Source: CAWHJN01 sp963829705
Lineage (GTDB): Bacteria > Bacteroidota > Rhodothermia > Rhodothermales > BA12
DNA: 64,000 bases
Assembly (NCBI GenBank): GCA_963829705.1
Contig: CAWHJN010000005.1
Coordinates: 1,178,001-1,242,000, forward strand
Direction of reading: 5' to 3'
Positions within the stretch are counted from its first letter, which is position 1. Each line of letters opens with the position of its first letter. A program made the translations under genes and the position numbers. The notes below the pieces were generated by a model. That model had not been told where the DNA came from, ran no database searches, and saw only the letters and a program-made list of their open reading frames with translations. Positions 53,311 through 61,598 of this stretch are shown here, piece after piece.

Positions 53311-55584
53311 ATGAAAAGCTTTTCACGCATCGATTGCCTGCCTCTTCGGGGCGGACTCCTCGGCCTTCTCCTCGTGGTTCTGTGGGCCGCTCCACAGGTG
53401 CGCGCCCAGGACGCTGCGCGGGTGGAAACCCTCCTGCAGCAGATGACGCTGGAGGAGAAAGTGGGCGAGATGACCCAGCTCACGCTCGAGGCGGTGTCGG
53501 CCTCGATGGCCACCGACTCGACGGCGCACACGCTCGACCTTGCCAAGCTGGAAGATGCCGTCGTCGGCCACCACGTCGGTTCTATCCTGAACGTCTGGGA
53601 CGTGGCGTTCACGCCGGAGCACTGGCGCGAGGTCATCACGGCCATTCAGGATGCTGCGCGCCGCCGCCGCACCGGCATCCCGGTGCTCTACGGCATCGAC
53701 GCCGTCCACGGCCACCATTACATGCAGGGCGCGACGGTTTTCCCGCACAACCTCGCGCTCGCGGCCACCTTCGAGCCCGCGCTGGCGCGGGAGGCGGGGC
53801 GGGTGACGGCCCGCGAGATGCGCGCCAGTGGCATCCCGTGGAATTTCTCGCCGGTGTTCGACCTGGGGCGGCAGCCACTCTGGAGCCGCTTTTTCGAGAC
53901 GTTCGGGGAGGACGTTCACCTGGTGACGCAGATGGGGGTGGCGACGGTCGAGGGCTTGCAGGGCGACGATGTGGGCGCGCACGGGCGCGTGGCGGCGTGC
54001 GGCAAGCACTTCTATGGCTACAGCGTCTCGCGCTCCGGTCGCGACCGGACGCCCGCGTGGATTCCCGAGCACATCCAGCGGGAATATTTCCTCGCGCCCT
54101 TCCGTGCGGCCATCGAGCAGGCCAATCTCCGCACGCTCATGGTCAACTCGGGCTCCATCAACGGCGTCCCCGTCCACGGCAACCCCGCCATCCTGACCCG
54201 CCTGCTGCGCGACGAGATGGGCTTCGAGGGCGTCGTGGTGACGGACTGGGCAGACATCGAGAAGCTCGTCAACCTCCACCGCGTGGCGGCCAACGAGCGC
54301 GAGGCCACGAAGATGGCCGTACTGGCGGGCATCGACATGAGCATGGTGCCGTACAGCCTTTCGTTTTACGACACGCTGCTCGATCTCGTCCGTAGCGGTG
54401 AGATCCCGGAGAGCCGCATCGACGCCTCCGTGCGGCGCATCCTCCAACTCAAACTGGATCTGGGGCTGTTCGACGATCCCTACCCGTCGGCCGACCTGGT
54501 GGCGGAGATCGGCAGCGCCGAGCACCGCGCTGCCAGCCGCCGCGCCGCCGAGGAGGCCATCACGCTGCTCGAGAACCGCGGCGTGCTGCCCTTTGCACGT
54601 AGCTCCCGCCTGCTCGTAACCGGCCCCGGTGCCGACGATCCCGTGATGCTGCACGGCTCGTGGACGTACTCGTGGCAGGGTACGGTTCGGGGCATGTACC
54701 CGGACACGAGCCGCACCGTGCTGGACGCGCTGCGCGACGAGGTGGGCGCGGGCAACGTCACGTACGTGCCCGGAGCCACGCTCACCGAGCCTCTCGACGT
54801 GGCGGCCGCCGTGGCTGCGGCGCGGGCGGCGGACGTGGCCGTGGTGGTGCTGGGCGAGTGGCCGAGCACCGAGCAGCCCGGCGACATCGAGACGCTGGAG
54901 ATGCCGCGCGCACAGGTGGCGCTGGCCGAGGCCATCCTCGACACCGGCACGCCCACCGTCCTCGTGCTGCTGGAGAATCGCCCGCTGCTCGTGCGCGACA
55001 TCGCCGACCGCGCGGCGGCGGTGGTGATGGGCTACCAGTCCGGCCCCTACGCCGCCGACGCCATCGCCGACGTGCTCTCGGGAGACCTCAACCCGAGCGG
55101 ACGCCTGCCCTTCACGTATCCACGCTACCCCAACGCCCTCCTCACCTACGACCACACGCAGAGCGACGAAGCCGGCCCGAACGGCTTCAAACCGCAGTGG
55201 CCCTTCGGGCACGGCCTGTCGTACACCACCTTCGAGACGACGAACCTGCGCCTCGACCGCGACGCCGCGACAGCCAGCGACACCGTGGGCGTTTCGGTGG
55301 ACGTGGCCAACACCGGTAGCCGCGAGGGCGATGAGGTCGTGATGGTGTTCGTGCGCGATGAATATGCGTCCCTCGAGCCGCCGGTGCGCCGCCTGCGGGC
55401 CTTCGAGAAGGTGACGCTGGCCCCGGGCGAGCGGCGGACGCTCTCGTTCGCCATCCCCGTGGCCGACCTCGCCTTCGTGGGGCTCGACAACCGCTACGTC
55501 GTAGAGCCGGGCACCTTCGAGGTGCAGGTCGGCAGCGCCCGCGCCACCTTCGCGGTGAGCGGCTCCTCCAACGGCACCCGCTGA
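53311..55584 (+). CDS. Glycoside hydrolase family 3 beta-glucosidase
   Basis: 757 residues from the ATG at 53311, with a signal peptide (GGLLGLLLVVLWAAPQVRAQ). The (alpha/beta)8 domain holds GIPVLYGIDAVHGH, CGKHFYGY and the nucleophile D312 in VVVTDWADI. The second alpha/beta sandwich includes DVAVVVLGEWPSTEQPGD, and a C-terminal Fn3-like domain follows (SVDVANTGSREGDEVVMVFV, then LSFAIPVADLAF). It releases glucose from the non-reducing ends of beta-linked oligosaccharides. The operator overlaps its start codon. It is 41 bases after lacI and 4 bases before the GH5 gene, so an operon lacI-GH3-GH5-GH16 is likely. Confidence 0.95.
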   Translation: MKSFSRIDCLPLRGGLLGLLLVVLWAAPQVRAQDAARVETLLQQMTLEEKVGEMTQLTLEAVSASMATDSTAHTLDLAKLEDAVVGHHVGSILNVWDVAFTPEHWREVITAIQDAARRRRTGIPVLYGIDAVHGHHYMQGATVFPHNLALAATFEPALAREAGRVTAREMRASGIPWNFSPVFDLGRQPLWSRFFETFGEDVHLVTQMGVATVEGLQGDDVGAHGRVAACGKHFYGYSVSRSGRDRTPAWIPEHIQREYFLAPFRAAIEQANLRTLMVNSGSINGVPVHGNPAILTRLLRDEMGFEGVVVTDWADIEKLVNLHRVAANEREATKMAVLAGIDMSMVPYSLSFYDTLLDLVRSGEIPESRIDASVRRILQLKLDLGLFDDPYPSADLVAEIGSAEHRAASRRAAEEAITLLENRGVLPFARSSRLLVTGPGADDPVMLHGSWTYSWQGTVRGMYPDTSRTVLDALRDEVGAGNVTYVPGATLTEPLDVAAAVAAARAADVAVVVLGEWPSTEQPGDIETLEMPRAQVALAEAILDTGTPTVLVLLENRPLLVRDIADRAAAVVMGYQSGPYAADAIADVLSGDLNPSGRLPFTYPRYPNALLTYDHTQSDEAGPNGFKPQWPFGHGLSYTTFETTNLRLDRDAATASDTVGVSVDVANTGSREGDEVVMVFVRDEYASLEPPVRRLRAFEKVTLAPGERRTLSFAIPVADLAFVGLDNRYVVEPGTFEVQVGSARATFAVSGSSNGTR
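53312..53325. promoter_or_regulatory. LacI-type palindrome overlapping the GH3 start codon
   Basis: TGAAAAGCTTTTCA is a perfect 14-base palindrome that begins at the second base of the GH3 ATG and reads as MKSFS in the protein. If bound, it would block both initiation of transcription nearby and elongation from lacI. Confidence 0.75.
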
Positions 55585-55588
55585 TTCC

Positions 55589-57311
55589 GTGCGATACCTT
55601 CTCCTCTTCCTCGCCGGGCTGCTCGTCGCCCTGCCGACGCTCCACGCCCAGCCGACCTCCGCGCCCGACTTCGGCTCCGCCGGCGGCTACTACCACACTG
55701 CAGGCGCACGGTTGGTGGGGCCAGATGGGCAACCGGCCGTGCTGCGCGGCATCGGGCTCGGGGGCTGGCTCATGCCTGAGGGCTACATGCTGCGCGTGCC
55801 CGGCTACGGCTCGCCGAAGACCATCCGCGAGGCCGCCGTGGACGTGGCGGGCGAGGAGGGGGCCGACCGGTACTTTGCCCTGTACCGGGAGAACTACGTC
55901 CGCGAGGCCGACATCGAGAAGATCGCCGCGTGGGGCTACGACCACGTCCGGCTGCCCTTCCACTACAACGTCCTCTGGGACGACGAGACGGGAGGCGTTT
56001 CGGGAAGAGGGGTTCGCGCTGATCGATACCTTCCTGGGCTGGTGCCGGACGTACGGGCTGCCCGTCATCCTCGACCTGCACGCCGCGCCGGGTGGGCAGA
56101 GCGCCCACAACATCGCCGACGCGCACGGAACGGCAGCCCTGTGGGTGGGGCCGGACGCCGCCGCCAACCAGGCCCTCACCGTGAAAATCTGGGAGGAGAT
56201 CGCGCGGCGCTACGTGGACGACCGCCTCGTCATCGGCTACGATTTCATCAACGAGCCTGTGCTGCCCGAAGGCGTCACCCGCGCGCAGCTGCGCGCCTTC
56301 TACGTCCGCCTCCGCGACGCCGTCCGCGCCATCGACCCGCACCACGTGCTCTTCATCGAGGGCGATTTCTTCGCCAACTTCTTCGACGGCATCGCCCCTG
56401 CCTTCGACGACAACATGGTCTGGGCCTTCCACAAATACTGGAGCCCGACCGCACCCGCCGACATGGCGCGCTTCGTCGAACTGCGCGACACGACGGGCGT
56501 GCCGCTGTGGCTCGGCGAGACCGGCGAGAACTCCAACGACTGGTTTCACGAGGTGGCCACGTGGGCCGTCGAGAACGGCATCGGGTGGAACTGGTGGACG
56601 CACAAGAAAATCGAAACCGTCACGAGTCCCCTCTCGGTGCCGATGCAGCCTGGCTACCGCGCCCTCGTGGACTACTGGGACGGGAACGGGCCAAAGCCCG
56701 ACCGCGCCACAGCGGAGGCGGCCCTGATGGCCCAGGCCGCCGCGCTCCACATCGACTCGACGACGTTTCGCCCGGATGTGCTCTGGGCGCTTTTCGACCC
56801 GGCGTGGAAGACGGAGGCCGTGCCGTTCCGGACACACACGCTGCCCGGCACCCTCGACGCGGTGGACTACGACCTCGGGGCCGACGGGGTGGCCTACCAC
56901 GACGCACGCTCGAAAAACGAGCAGGGCACGCCCGGTCTCGCCAACGAGGGCGGCGTCTACCGCAACGACGGCGTCGACATTGCCCGAGGCGAGCGGGCAG
57001 GTGGGCCGCCCTACCACGTCGGCTGGACGGAAGCTGGAGAGTGGCTCCAGTACACCGTCCGCGTTCCAGAAGGGGGAACGTACGCGGCCTCGGTCTCCGT
57101 GGCGGCACCTGGTGCTGGCGGTCGGCTCGCGCTCACCCTCGACGGCCAGGTGTGGGGTGAAGCCGAGGTGCCCGCTTCGGAGGGCGCGTGGATCGACCTG
57201 CCGCTCGGCGAGCACGTGGTGTCCGAAGGCACGCATGTCGTGCGTGTGCTCCTGCACGGCGGCGGCTTCGATGTAGGCCGCCTTACGTTTATGCTTTCCT
57301 CGAACAACTGA
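55589..57311 (+). CDS. Glycoside hydrolase family 5 with C-terminal CBM6, frameshifted near 55993
   Basis: Starts at the GTG at 55589 with a signal peptide (YLLLFLAGLLVALPTLHAQ). The catalytic (beta/alpha)8 domain starts LRGIGLGGWLMPEGY. One extra G after GACGAGACG at about 55993 shifts the frame; the corrected sequence continues EAFREEGFALIDTFLGWCR. The acid/base is E222 (DFINEPVLPEG) and the nucleophile is E310 (LWLGETGENSND). A CBM6-type module covers the last 130 residues (GVYRNDGVDIAR, WLQYTVRVPEGGTY). About 574 residues when corrected. It should cleave a beta-glucan or glucomannan internally. No T9SS tail is evident. Confidence 0.87.
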
Positions 57312-57334
57312 ACCGGCCCGCGCGGGCCACGCTC

Positions 57335-59170
57335 ATGTACCGCCTGATCCTCCTCGTACTCTTTTGCTGCACGGCCAGCGCCGCCGCCGCCCAGGACTGG
57401 CAACTCGTCTGGTCCGACGAGTTCGAGACGCCGGGCCTGCCGGACCCTACTCGGTGGAACTACGACCTCGGGGGGCACGGGTGGGGCAACCAGGAGCGCC
57501 AGCACTACACCAGCCGGGCAGAGAACGCCCGCGTCGAAGGCGGCGTGCTCGTGATCGAGGCGCGCGAGGAAGAGTATCAGGGCAACCCCTACACGTCCGC
57601 CCGCCTCGTCACGCGCGGCCACGCAGCGTGGCAGTACGGGCGCATCGAAGCGCGCATGAAGCTTCCCTTCGGACAGGGCATCTGGCCCGCCTTCTGGATG
57701 CTCCCCACCGATTCGCCCTACGGCGGATGGCCCACCAGCGGCGAGATCGACATCATGGAATACCTGGGCCACGACACCGACCGGGTCTACGGCACGCTCC
57801 ACTACGGCGGCGGCGACATCGGCCACCGCTTCACCGGGACGAACTTCACGCTCTCCTCCGGTACCTTCGCCGACGGCTTCCACACGTTCGCCATCGAGTG
57901 GGAGCCGCGCAGAATTCGATGGTTCGTAGACGGGCAGCTCTATCAGACGCAGGTGAGCTGGAGCTCGGGGGCCGGCCCCTACCCGGCGCCCTTCGATAGC
58001 CCCTTTCACGTGCTGCTGAACCTGGCCGTCGGGGGGGAGTGGCCCGGCTATCCGGACGCTACGACCACGTTTCCGCAGCGCCTGGAGGTGGACTATGTGC
58101 GCGTGTATCAGGATGCGGACGCCTATCCCCACGTCTCGCTCGACACGCCGACGGGAGGGGCGAGCCTGGAGGCGGGCGCGACGGTTTCGCTGTCCGCTAC
58201 GGCGACCGATGGCGGAGCCGTGGGGAAGGTCGAGTTTCTGCAGGGCGACGGGGTACTCGGGGCGCTGACCCGTGCGCCTTACACCTTCGATGTAGCGGGC
58301 GTGGCCGATGGGTGCTACGCGCTCCGCGCCCGCGCCACCGACGACGTCGGTTTCGTGACCGAAACCGCCGCCACCCCGATCACCGTCGGCGCGGGATGCC
58401 CCGAAGGAAGCACCGCGCCGTACCTGATGGTGCCGACGGCGCTTCCCGGCACCCTCGAGGCCGAGTACTACGACCTGGGCGGCCCCGGCGTAGCCTACCG
58501 CGATCTGTCTGAAGCCAACGAAGGGGGCGGCATACGGCAAGGCGAAGGCGTCGACATCCGGCCCTCCCGCGACAGCGGCGCGGGCCACGACGTTGCGGGC
58601 ATCAACGCGCGGGAGTGGCTGGCCTACACCGTCGAGGTGACGCAGGCCGGGCGGTACCGCGTGACGGCGCGCGTCGCCTCCGGCACCGGTGGCACGCTCC
58701 GCCTCGCCCTCGACGGCGCCGACCTCCTGGGCGACGTTGCGCTCGCGCCGACGGGTGGAGACCTGACCTACGGCAACGCCCTCATCGGCGACGTCGAACT
58801 TCCAGCAGGGCAGCACGTGCTCCGCCTCGACGCGCGCAGCGCGGGCTTCGCGTTGAACCGCCTCGTCTTCACCCTGCTAGAAGCGACGTCGACGGAGCAG
58901 GAGGGCATCGGGGGGATCGACCTGCACGTGACCCCCAATCCGGCGAGAGGACGAGCCGAGGTCATCTACCGGACGGGCGCGGCGGCGCGGGTGGAACTCG
59001 CACTGTTCGACCTCCTCGGGCGGCGCGTCCGGTTGCTTGCATCGGGAAGCGCGACGCCGGGCACGCACCGCATCGAACTCGACCTTGGCACACTCGCGGC
59101 AGGAACGTACCTGTGCGTGCTCGAAACAGAAGGCGAGGCCCGATCTCGACACCTGACGGTTTTCCGCTGA
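57335..59170 (+). CDS. Glycoside hydrolase family 16 (laminarinase-like) with Ig-like, CBM6 and T9SS domains
   Basis: 611 residues from the ATG at 57335, signal peptide (LILLVLFCCTASAAAAQ). The GH16 jelly roll has the catalytic motif GEIDIMEYLGHD with E137, D139 and E142, preceded by WPAFWMLPTDSPYGGWP. An Ig-like linker domain (about 270-355), a CBM6 module (about 370-510, GEGVDIRPSRDSG, WLAYTVEVTQAGRY) and a T9SS sorting domain (VTPNPARGRAEVIYRTG, LFDLLGRRVRLLASG) follow. Closest to beta-1,3/1,4-glucanases acting on laminarin or lichenan. Exported through T9SS. Confidence 0.94.
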   Translation: MYRLILLVLFCCTASAAAAQDWQLVWSDEFETPGLPDPTRWNYDLGGHGWGNQERQHYTSRAENARVEGGVLVIEAREEEYQGNPYTSARLVTRGHAAWQYGRIEARMKLPFGQGIWPAFWMLPTDSPYGGWPTSGEIDIMEYLGHDTDRVYGTLHYGGGDIGHRFTGTNFTLSSGTFADGFHTFAIEWEPRRIRWFVDGQLYQTQVSWSSGAGPYPAPFDSPFHVLLNLAVGGEWPGYPDATTTFPQRLEVDYVRVYQDADAYPHVSLDTPTGGASLEAGATVSLSATATDGGAVGKVEFLQGDGVLGALTRAPYTFDVAGVADGCYALRARATDDVGFVTETAATPITVGAGCPEGSTAPYLMVPTALPGTLEAEYYDLGGPGVAYRDLSEANEGGGIRQGEGVDIRPSRDSGAGHDVAGINAREWLAYTVEVTQAGRYRVTARVASGTGGTLRLALDGADLLGDVALAPTGGDLTYGNALIGDVELPAGQHVLRLDARSAGFALNRLVFTLLEATSTEQEGIGGIDLHVTPNPARGRAEVIYRTGAAARVELALFDLLGRRVRLLASGSATPGTHRIELDLGTLAAGTYLCVLETEGEARSRHLTVFR

Positions 59171-59208
59171 CTCATGTACCCTATGGAAGGGGGCGGCAGA
59201 AGTGCCCC

Positions 59209-59222
59209 TGGAAGCGCTTCAA
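59209..59222. promoter_or_regulatory. Candidate LacI-family operator
   Basis: TGGAAGCGCTTCAA holds the palindrome GAAGCGCTTC, a LacI/CcpA-like half-site pair, 50 bases upstream of the stronger operator at 59272. It may be a second site for looping or for another LacI-family protein. Confidence 0.55.
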
Positions 59223-59271
59223 AAAGCGCACGGGCTTCTTGCAATCACCATACGCTTCCATATATTGAGAT

Positions 59272-59287
59272 TTGAAAAGGTTTTCAA
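59272..59287. promoter_or_regulatory. LacI-type operator upstream of the CBM9-like gene
   Basis: TTGAAAAGGTTTTCAA, a near-perfect palindrome of the same type as 50337-50352, 50 bases before the ATG at 59338. It indicates a separate regulated promoter for the CBM9-like/TonB-receptor pair. Confidence 0.82.
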
Positions 59288-59337
59288 GGACGGTGCCTGG
59301 TACGCGCTTTCCGCTTCATCCCAACCCCTCTGATGCC

Positions 59338-61485
59338 ATGAAAACAGCTACACACCTCTGGGCGCTTCTGCTCCTGATGATGCTCGCCAGCCCGGCAGCC
59401 ATCGGTCAGACGCTCGGCGACGAGTTCATCTTCTTCGTCAACGGGACCAACGTGATGATCCCGACCTCCCAGGCGGTGGCCGTCAACGACCCGCTCGACC
59501 CCACGTCGGGAGACAAGGTGGCCAAGTTCAACACCGCCGACTACACCCACGCGGGATTTGCCTGGGGGCAGGCCACCGGCGTGGACGCGAGGGCGAGCGT
59601 GGGCGCTGCCTACGGCGAGAGCGACACGCTCTTTCTCCGGATTCTCTCCGACCCGGCCAACGCGGATGAGCCGAACCTCTCGCTCATGTTCAGCGACAAG
59701 TCGGACGGCAGCGGTGCCAACGATGGAACCGCCGACAACGAGTTCCGGCTGATCTGGCCGATCCCCGCGTGGGTCCACGACGGCCAGTGGCACGACCTCG
59801 TGATTCCGCTGCCCCCGACCACGCGTGCGGCGCTGGAAGAAGCGAAGGCAGGAGGCACGATGGACACGCTGGCGGCCAAATGGGATTACAGCGGCGCCTG
59901 GAGCACCGGCGGATTCGGCATCGGGCCTGGCTTCGGTGGGACCACCGACGATCCGCTGTGGCGCGAGTTCGAGTGGGATGCCGTGTACAAATTCGGCCCC
60001 TTCTGGGACAACAACGTCAACGCGGGCGGCCCCATCTACCTGGACGACGTCTACATCGGCGGGACGAGCACCGACGTCTCGGCGGCCGCCGGAGCGCCGT
60101 CGGCGATGAGCGGCGTCACCTTCACGGCAGAGGATCAGGTCAACGTGGTTTCGTGGAGCGAGAACGCGGAGTTCGGTGGCTACCACGTCTACGCGAGCGA
60201 AAGCCCCATCACGGACGTGTCCGCCGAGGGTGTCATCCTCCTCAAGACGGTCGCCTTTGGTGAGAATACCGAACTCCGGCACCGCTATGAGCTGCCGCAC
60301 CCGTCGCTCGGTTCGACCCCGCTCTACTACGCGGTCACGAGCCTGAGCGCATTCGGCGTCGAGAACCCGGACGTTTCGGCCAGTTCGGGCGAGATTGCCA
60401 ACGCGACCCTGCAGCAGAAAGCGTTCATCCGGCAGCTTCCCTCCGCCAACGCGGACGCGCTGTTCGACGACGTCTCGGCAGGAAATGCCACCGACGCCAA
60501 CTTCCCCGCCGCTCAGCCCGTCTTCCACCTCGACGCGGGTCACCGCTCCCCGGGCGATGGCACGACGGAGGCGACGCTCCCGACGGAAGCCGACAACTCG
60601 GGCTTGTTCAAGCTGGGCTACACGAGCCTCAACGAGCTGTTCATCTACGGCGAGATCACAGACGACCAGGTGACGTTTGCGCCTGAGTCGGAGACCGGCG
60701 CGGGCACGTGGAATTACGACTCCGCCGAGATCGTCTTCGGGCACTACGACGTGCGTACCACCGAGGGCGGCAGCATTCTGCTCGGCTCGCCGCACCAGGA
60801 TATGCTGCGCGGAGCCGAGCCGGACTACGGTATTCGCATCACGGCCTTCCAGAATGCCAGCGGCGAAATCGCCCGCACGAGCACCTGGGTTGGCTGGAGC
60901 ATCGACACCGATTTCGTGAGCGCCACGGCGGTCGAGAAGACGGCCACAGGCTGGCGTTTCCTCACGCTGCTGCCGCTCGACCAGATCCAGAACACGACGG
61001 AAGGCGACGTCTTCATGCCCGTCCCCGGCGCGACCGAACTGCAGATGATTCCGTTCATCATCTCGATCAACGACGCTGACGGTGCCACGCGCGAGACCCA
61101 GCAGGTCTGGTCGATCAAGCCCAACCTCACGAATCAGTGGTGGAATACGCCCGCGATGTGGGAGACGGTGGCCATGGCCGGCCTGGACGTTGCGACGGCC
61201 ACCGAAGACGTGGACGCACATGGCGAGTTCTCGCTCGCACCGAGCGCGCCGAACCCGGCAGACCGCGAGGCCCGCTTCTCCTTCACGCTGGCCACGGCCG
61301 AGCACGCCACCGTCGAGGTGTTCAACCTGCTCGGCCAGCGCGTGCTGACGGTTGCAGACGGCACGTTCGCGCCGGGCAAGCACGACGTGTCGATCGACAC
61401 GTCCGCGCTCCCGGCGGGCGTCTACGTGTACCGCCTCGTGGCGGGCGTTTACACCGACACGCAGCGGATGCTGATTCTCCACTGA
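59338..61485 (+). CDS. Secreted CBM9-like carbohydrate-binding protein with T9SS tail
   Basis: 715 residues from the ATG at 59338, signal peptide (LWALLLLMMLASPAAIGQ). The N-terminal region (about 25-245) is a beta-sandwich with sugar-binding look (FNTADYTHAGFAWGQATG, WHDLVIPLPPTT). A middle Fn3-like part follows, then a CBM9/DOMON-like domain (about 375-610, FHLDAGHRSPGDGT, FIYGEITDDQVTF, WVGWSIDTDF, VWSIKPNLTNQWW) and a T9SS sorting domain (APSAPNPADREARFSFTL, VFNLLGQRVLTVADG). It probably holds glucan at the surface for the TonB receptor encoded next, in place of a SusD protein. The TTG at 59272 is rejected as start because it lies in the operator. Confidence 0.83.
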   Translation: MKTATHLWALLLLMMLASPAAIGQTLGDEFIFFVNGTNVMIPTSQAVAVNDPLDPTSGDKVAKFNTADYTHAGFAWGQATGVDARASVGAAYGESDTLFLRILSDPANADEPNLSLMFSDKSDGSGANDGTADNEFRLIWPIPAWVHDGQWHDLVIPLPPTTRAALEEAKAGGTMDTLAAKWDYSGAWSTGGFGIGPGFGGTTDDPLWREFEWDAVYKFGPFWDNNVNAGGPIYLDDVYIGGTSTDVSAAAGAPSAMSGVTFTAEDQVNVVSWSENAEFGGYHVYASESPITDVSAEGVILLKTVAFGENTELRHRYELPHPSLGSTPLYYAVTSLSAFGVENPDVSASSGEIANATLQQKAFIRQLPSANADALFDDVSAGNATDANFPAAQPVFHLDAGHRSPGDGTTEATLPTEADNSGLFKLGYTSLNELFIYGEITDDQVTFAPESETGAGTWNYDSAEIVFGHYDVRTTEGGSILLGSPHQDMLRGAEPDYGIRITAFQNASGEIARTSTWVGWSIDTDFVSATAVEKTATGWRFLTLLPLDQIQNTTEGDVFMPVPGATELQMIPFIISINDADGATRETQQVWSIKPNLTNQWWNTPAMWETVAMAGLDVATATEDVDAHGEFSLAPSAPNPADREARFSFTLATAEHATVEVFNLLGQRVLTVADGTFAPGKHDVSIDTSALPAGVYVYRLVAGVYTDTQRMLILH

Positions 61486-61536
61486 GGACGCATCCCTCAG
61501 GGTCGGCACCCGACGCCGGCCGCATTTCGTAGATCG

Positions 61537-61567
61537 AGAGGGGCACCGGGTATGCCGGTGCCCCTCT
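61537..61567 (+). terminator. Strong intra-locus hairpin without T-run
   Basis: AGAGGGGCACCGG pairs exactly with CCGGTGCCCCTCT around a 5-base loop, 13 bp of stem, 51 bases after the CBM9-like stop. The next bases are GCCGCC rather than T, so partial attenuation or mRNA end protection is more likely than full termination. It could lower TonB-receptor expression relative to the binding protein. Confidence 0.6.
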
Positions 61568-61598
61568 GCCGCCGAGCGTTCACGTTCTCGATTCTCAC

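Noticed and set aside
59272..59337. TTG start codon inside the operator for the CBM9-like gene
   Set aside because: It would give a non-signal leader reading through the LacI palindrome; the ATG at 59338 opens a good signal peptide.
59284..61509. Long open frame on the minus strand over the CBM9-like gene
   Set aside because: No known motif or signal, arginine/valine-rich composition typical of antisense frames in GC-rich DNA, and the plus strand holds a clear signal peptide, domains and T9SS tail.
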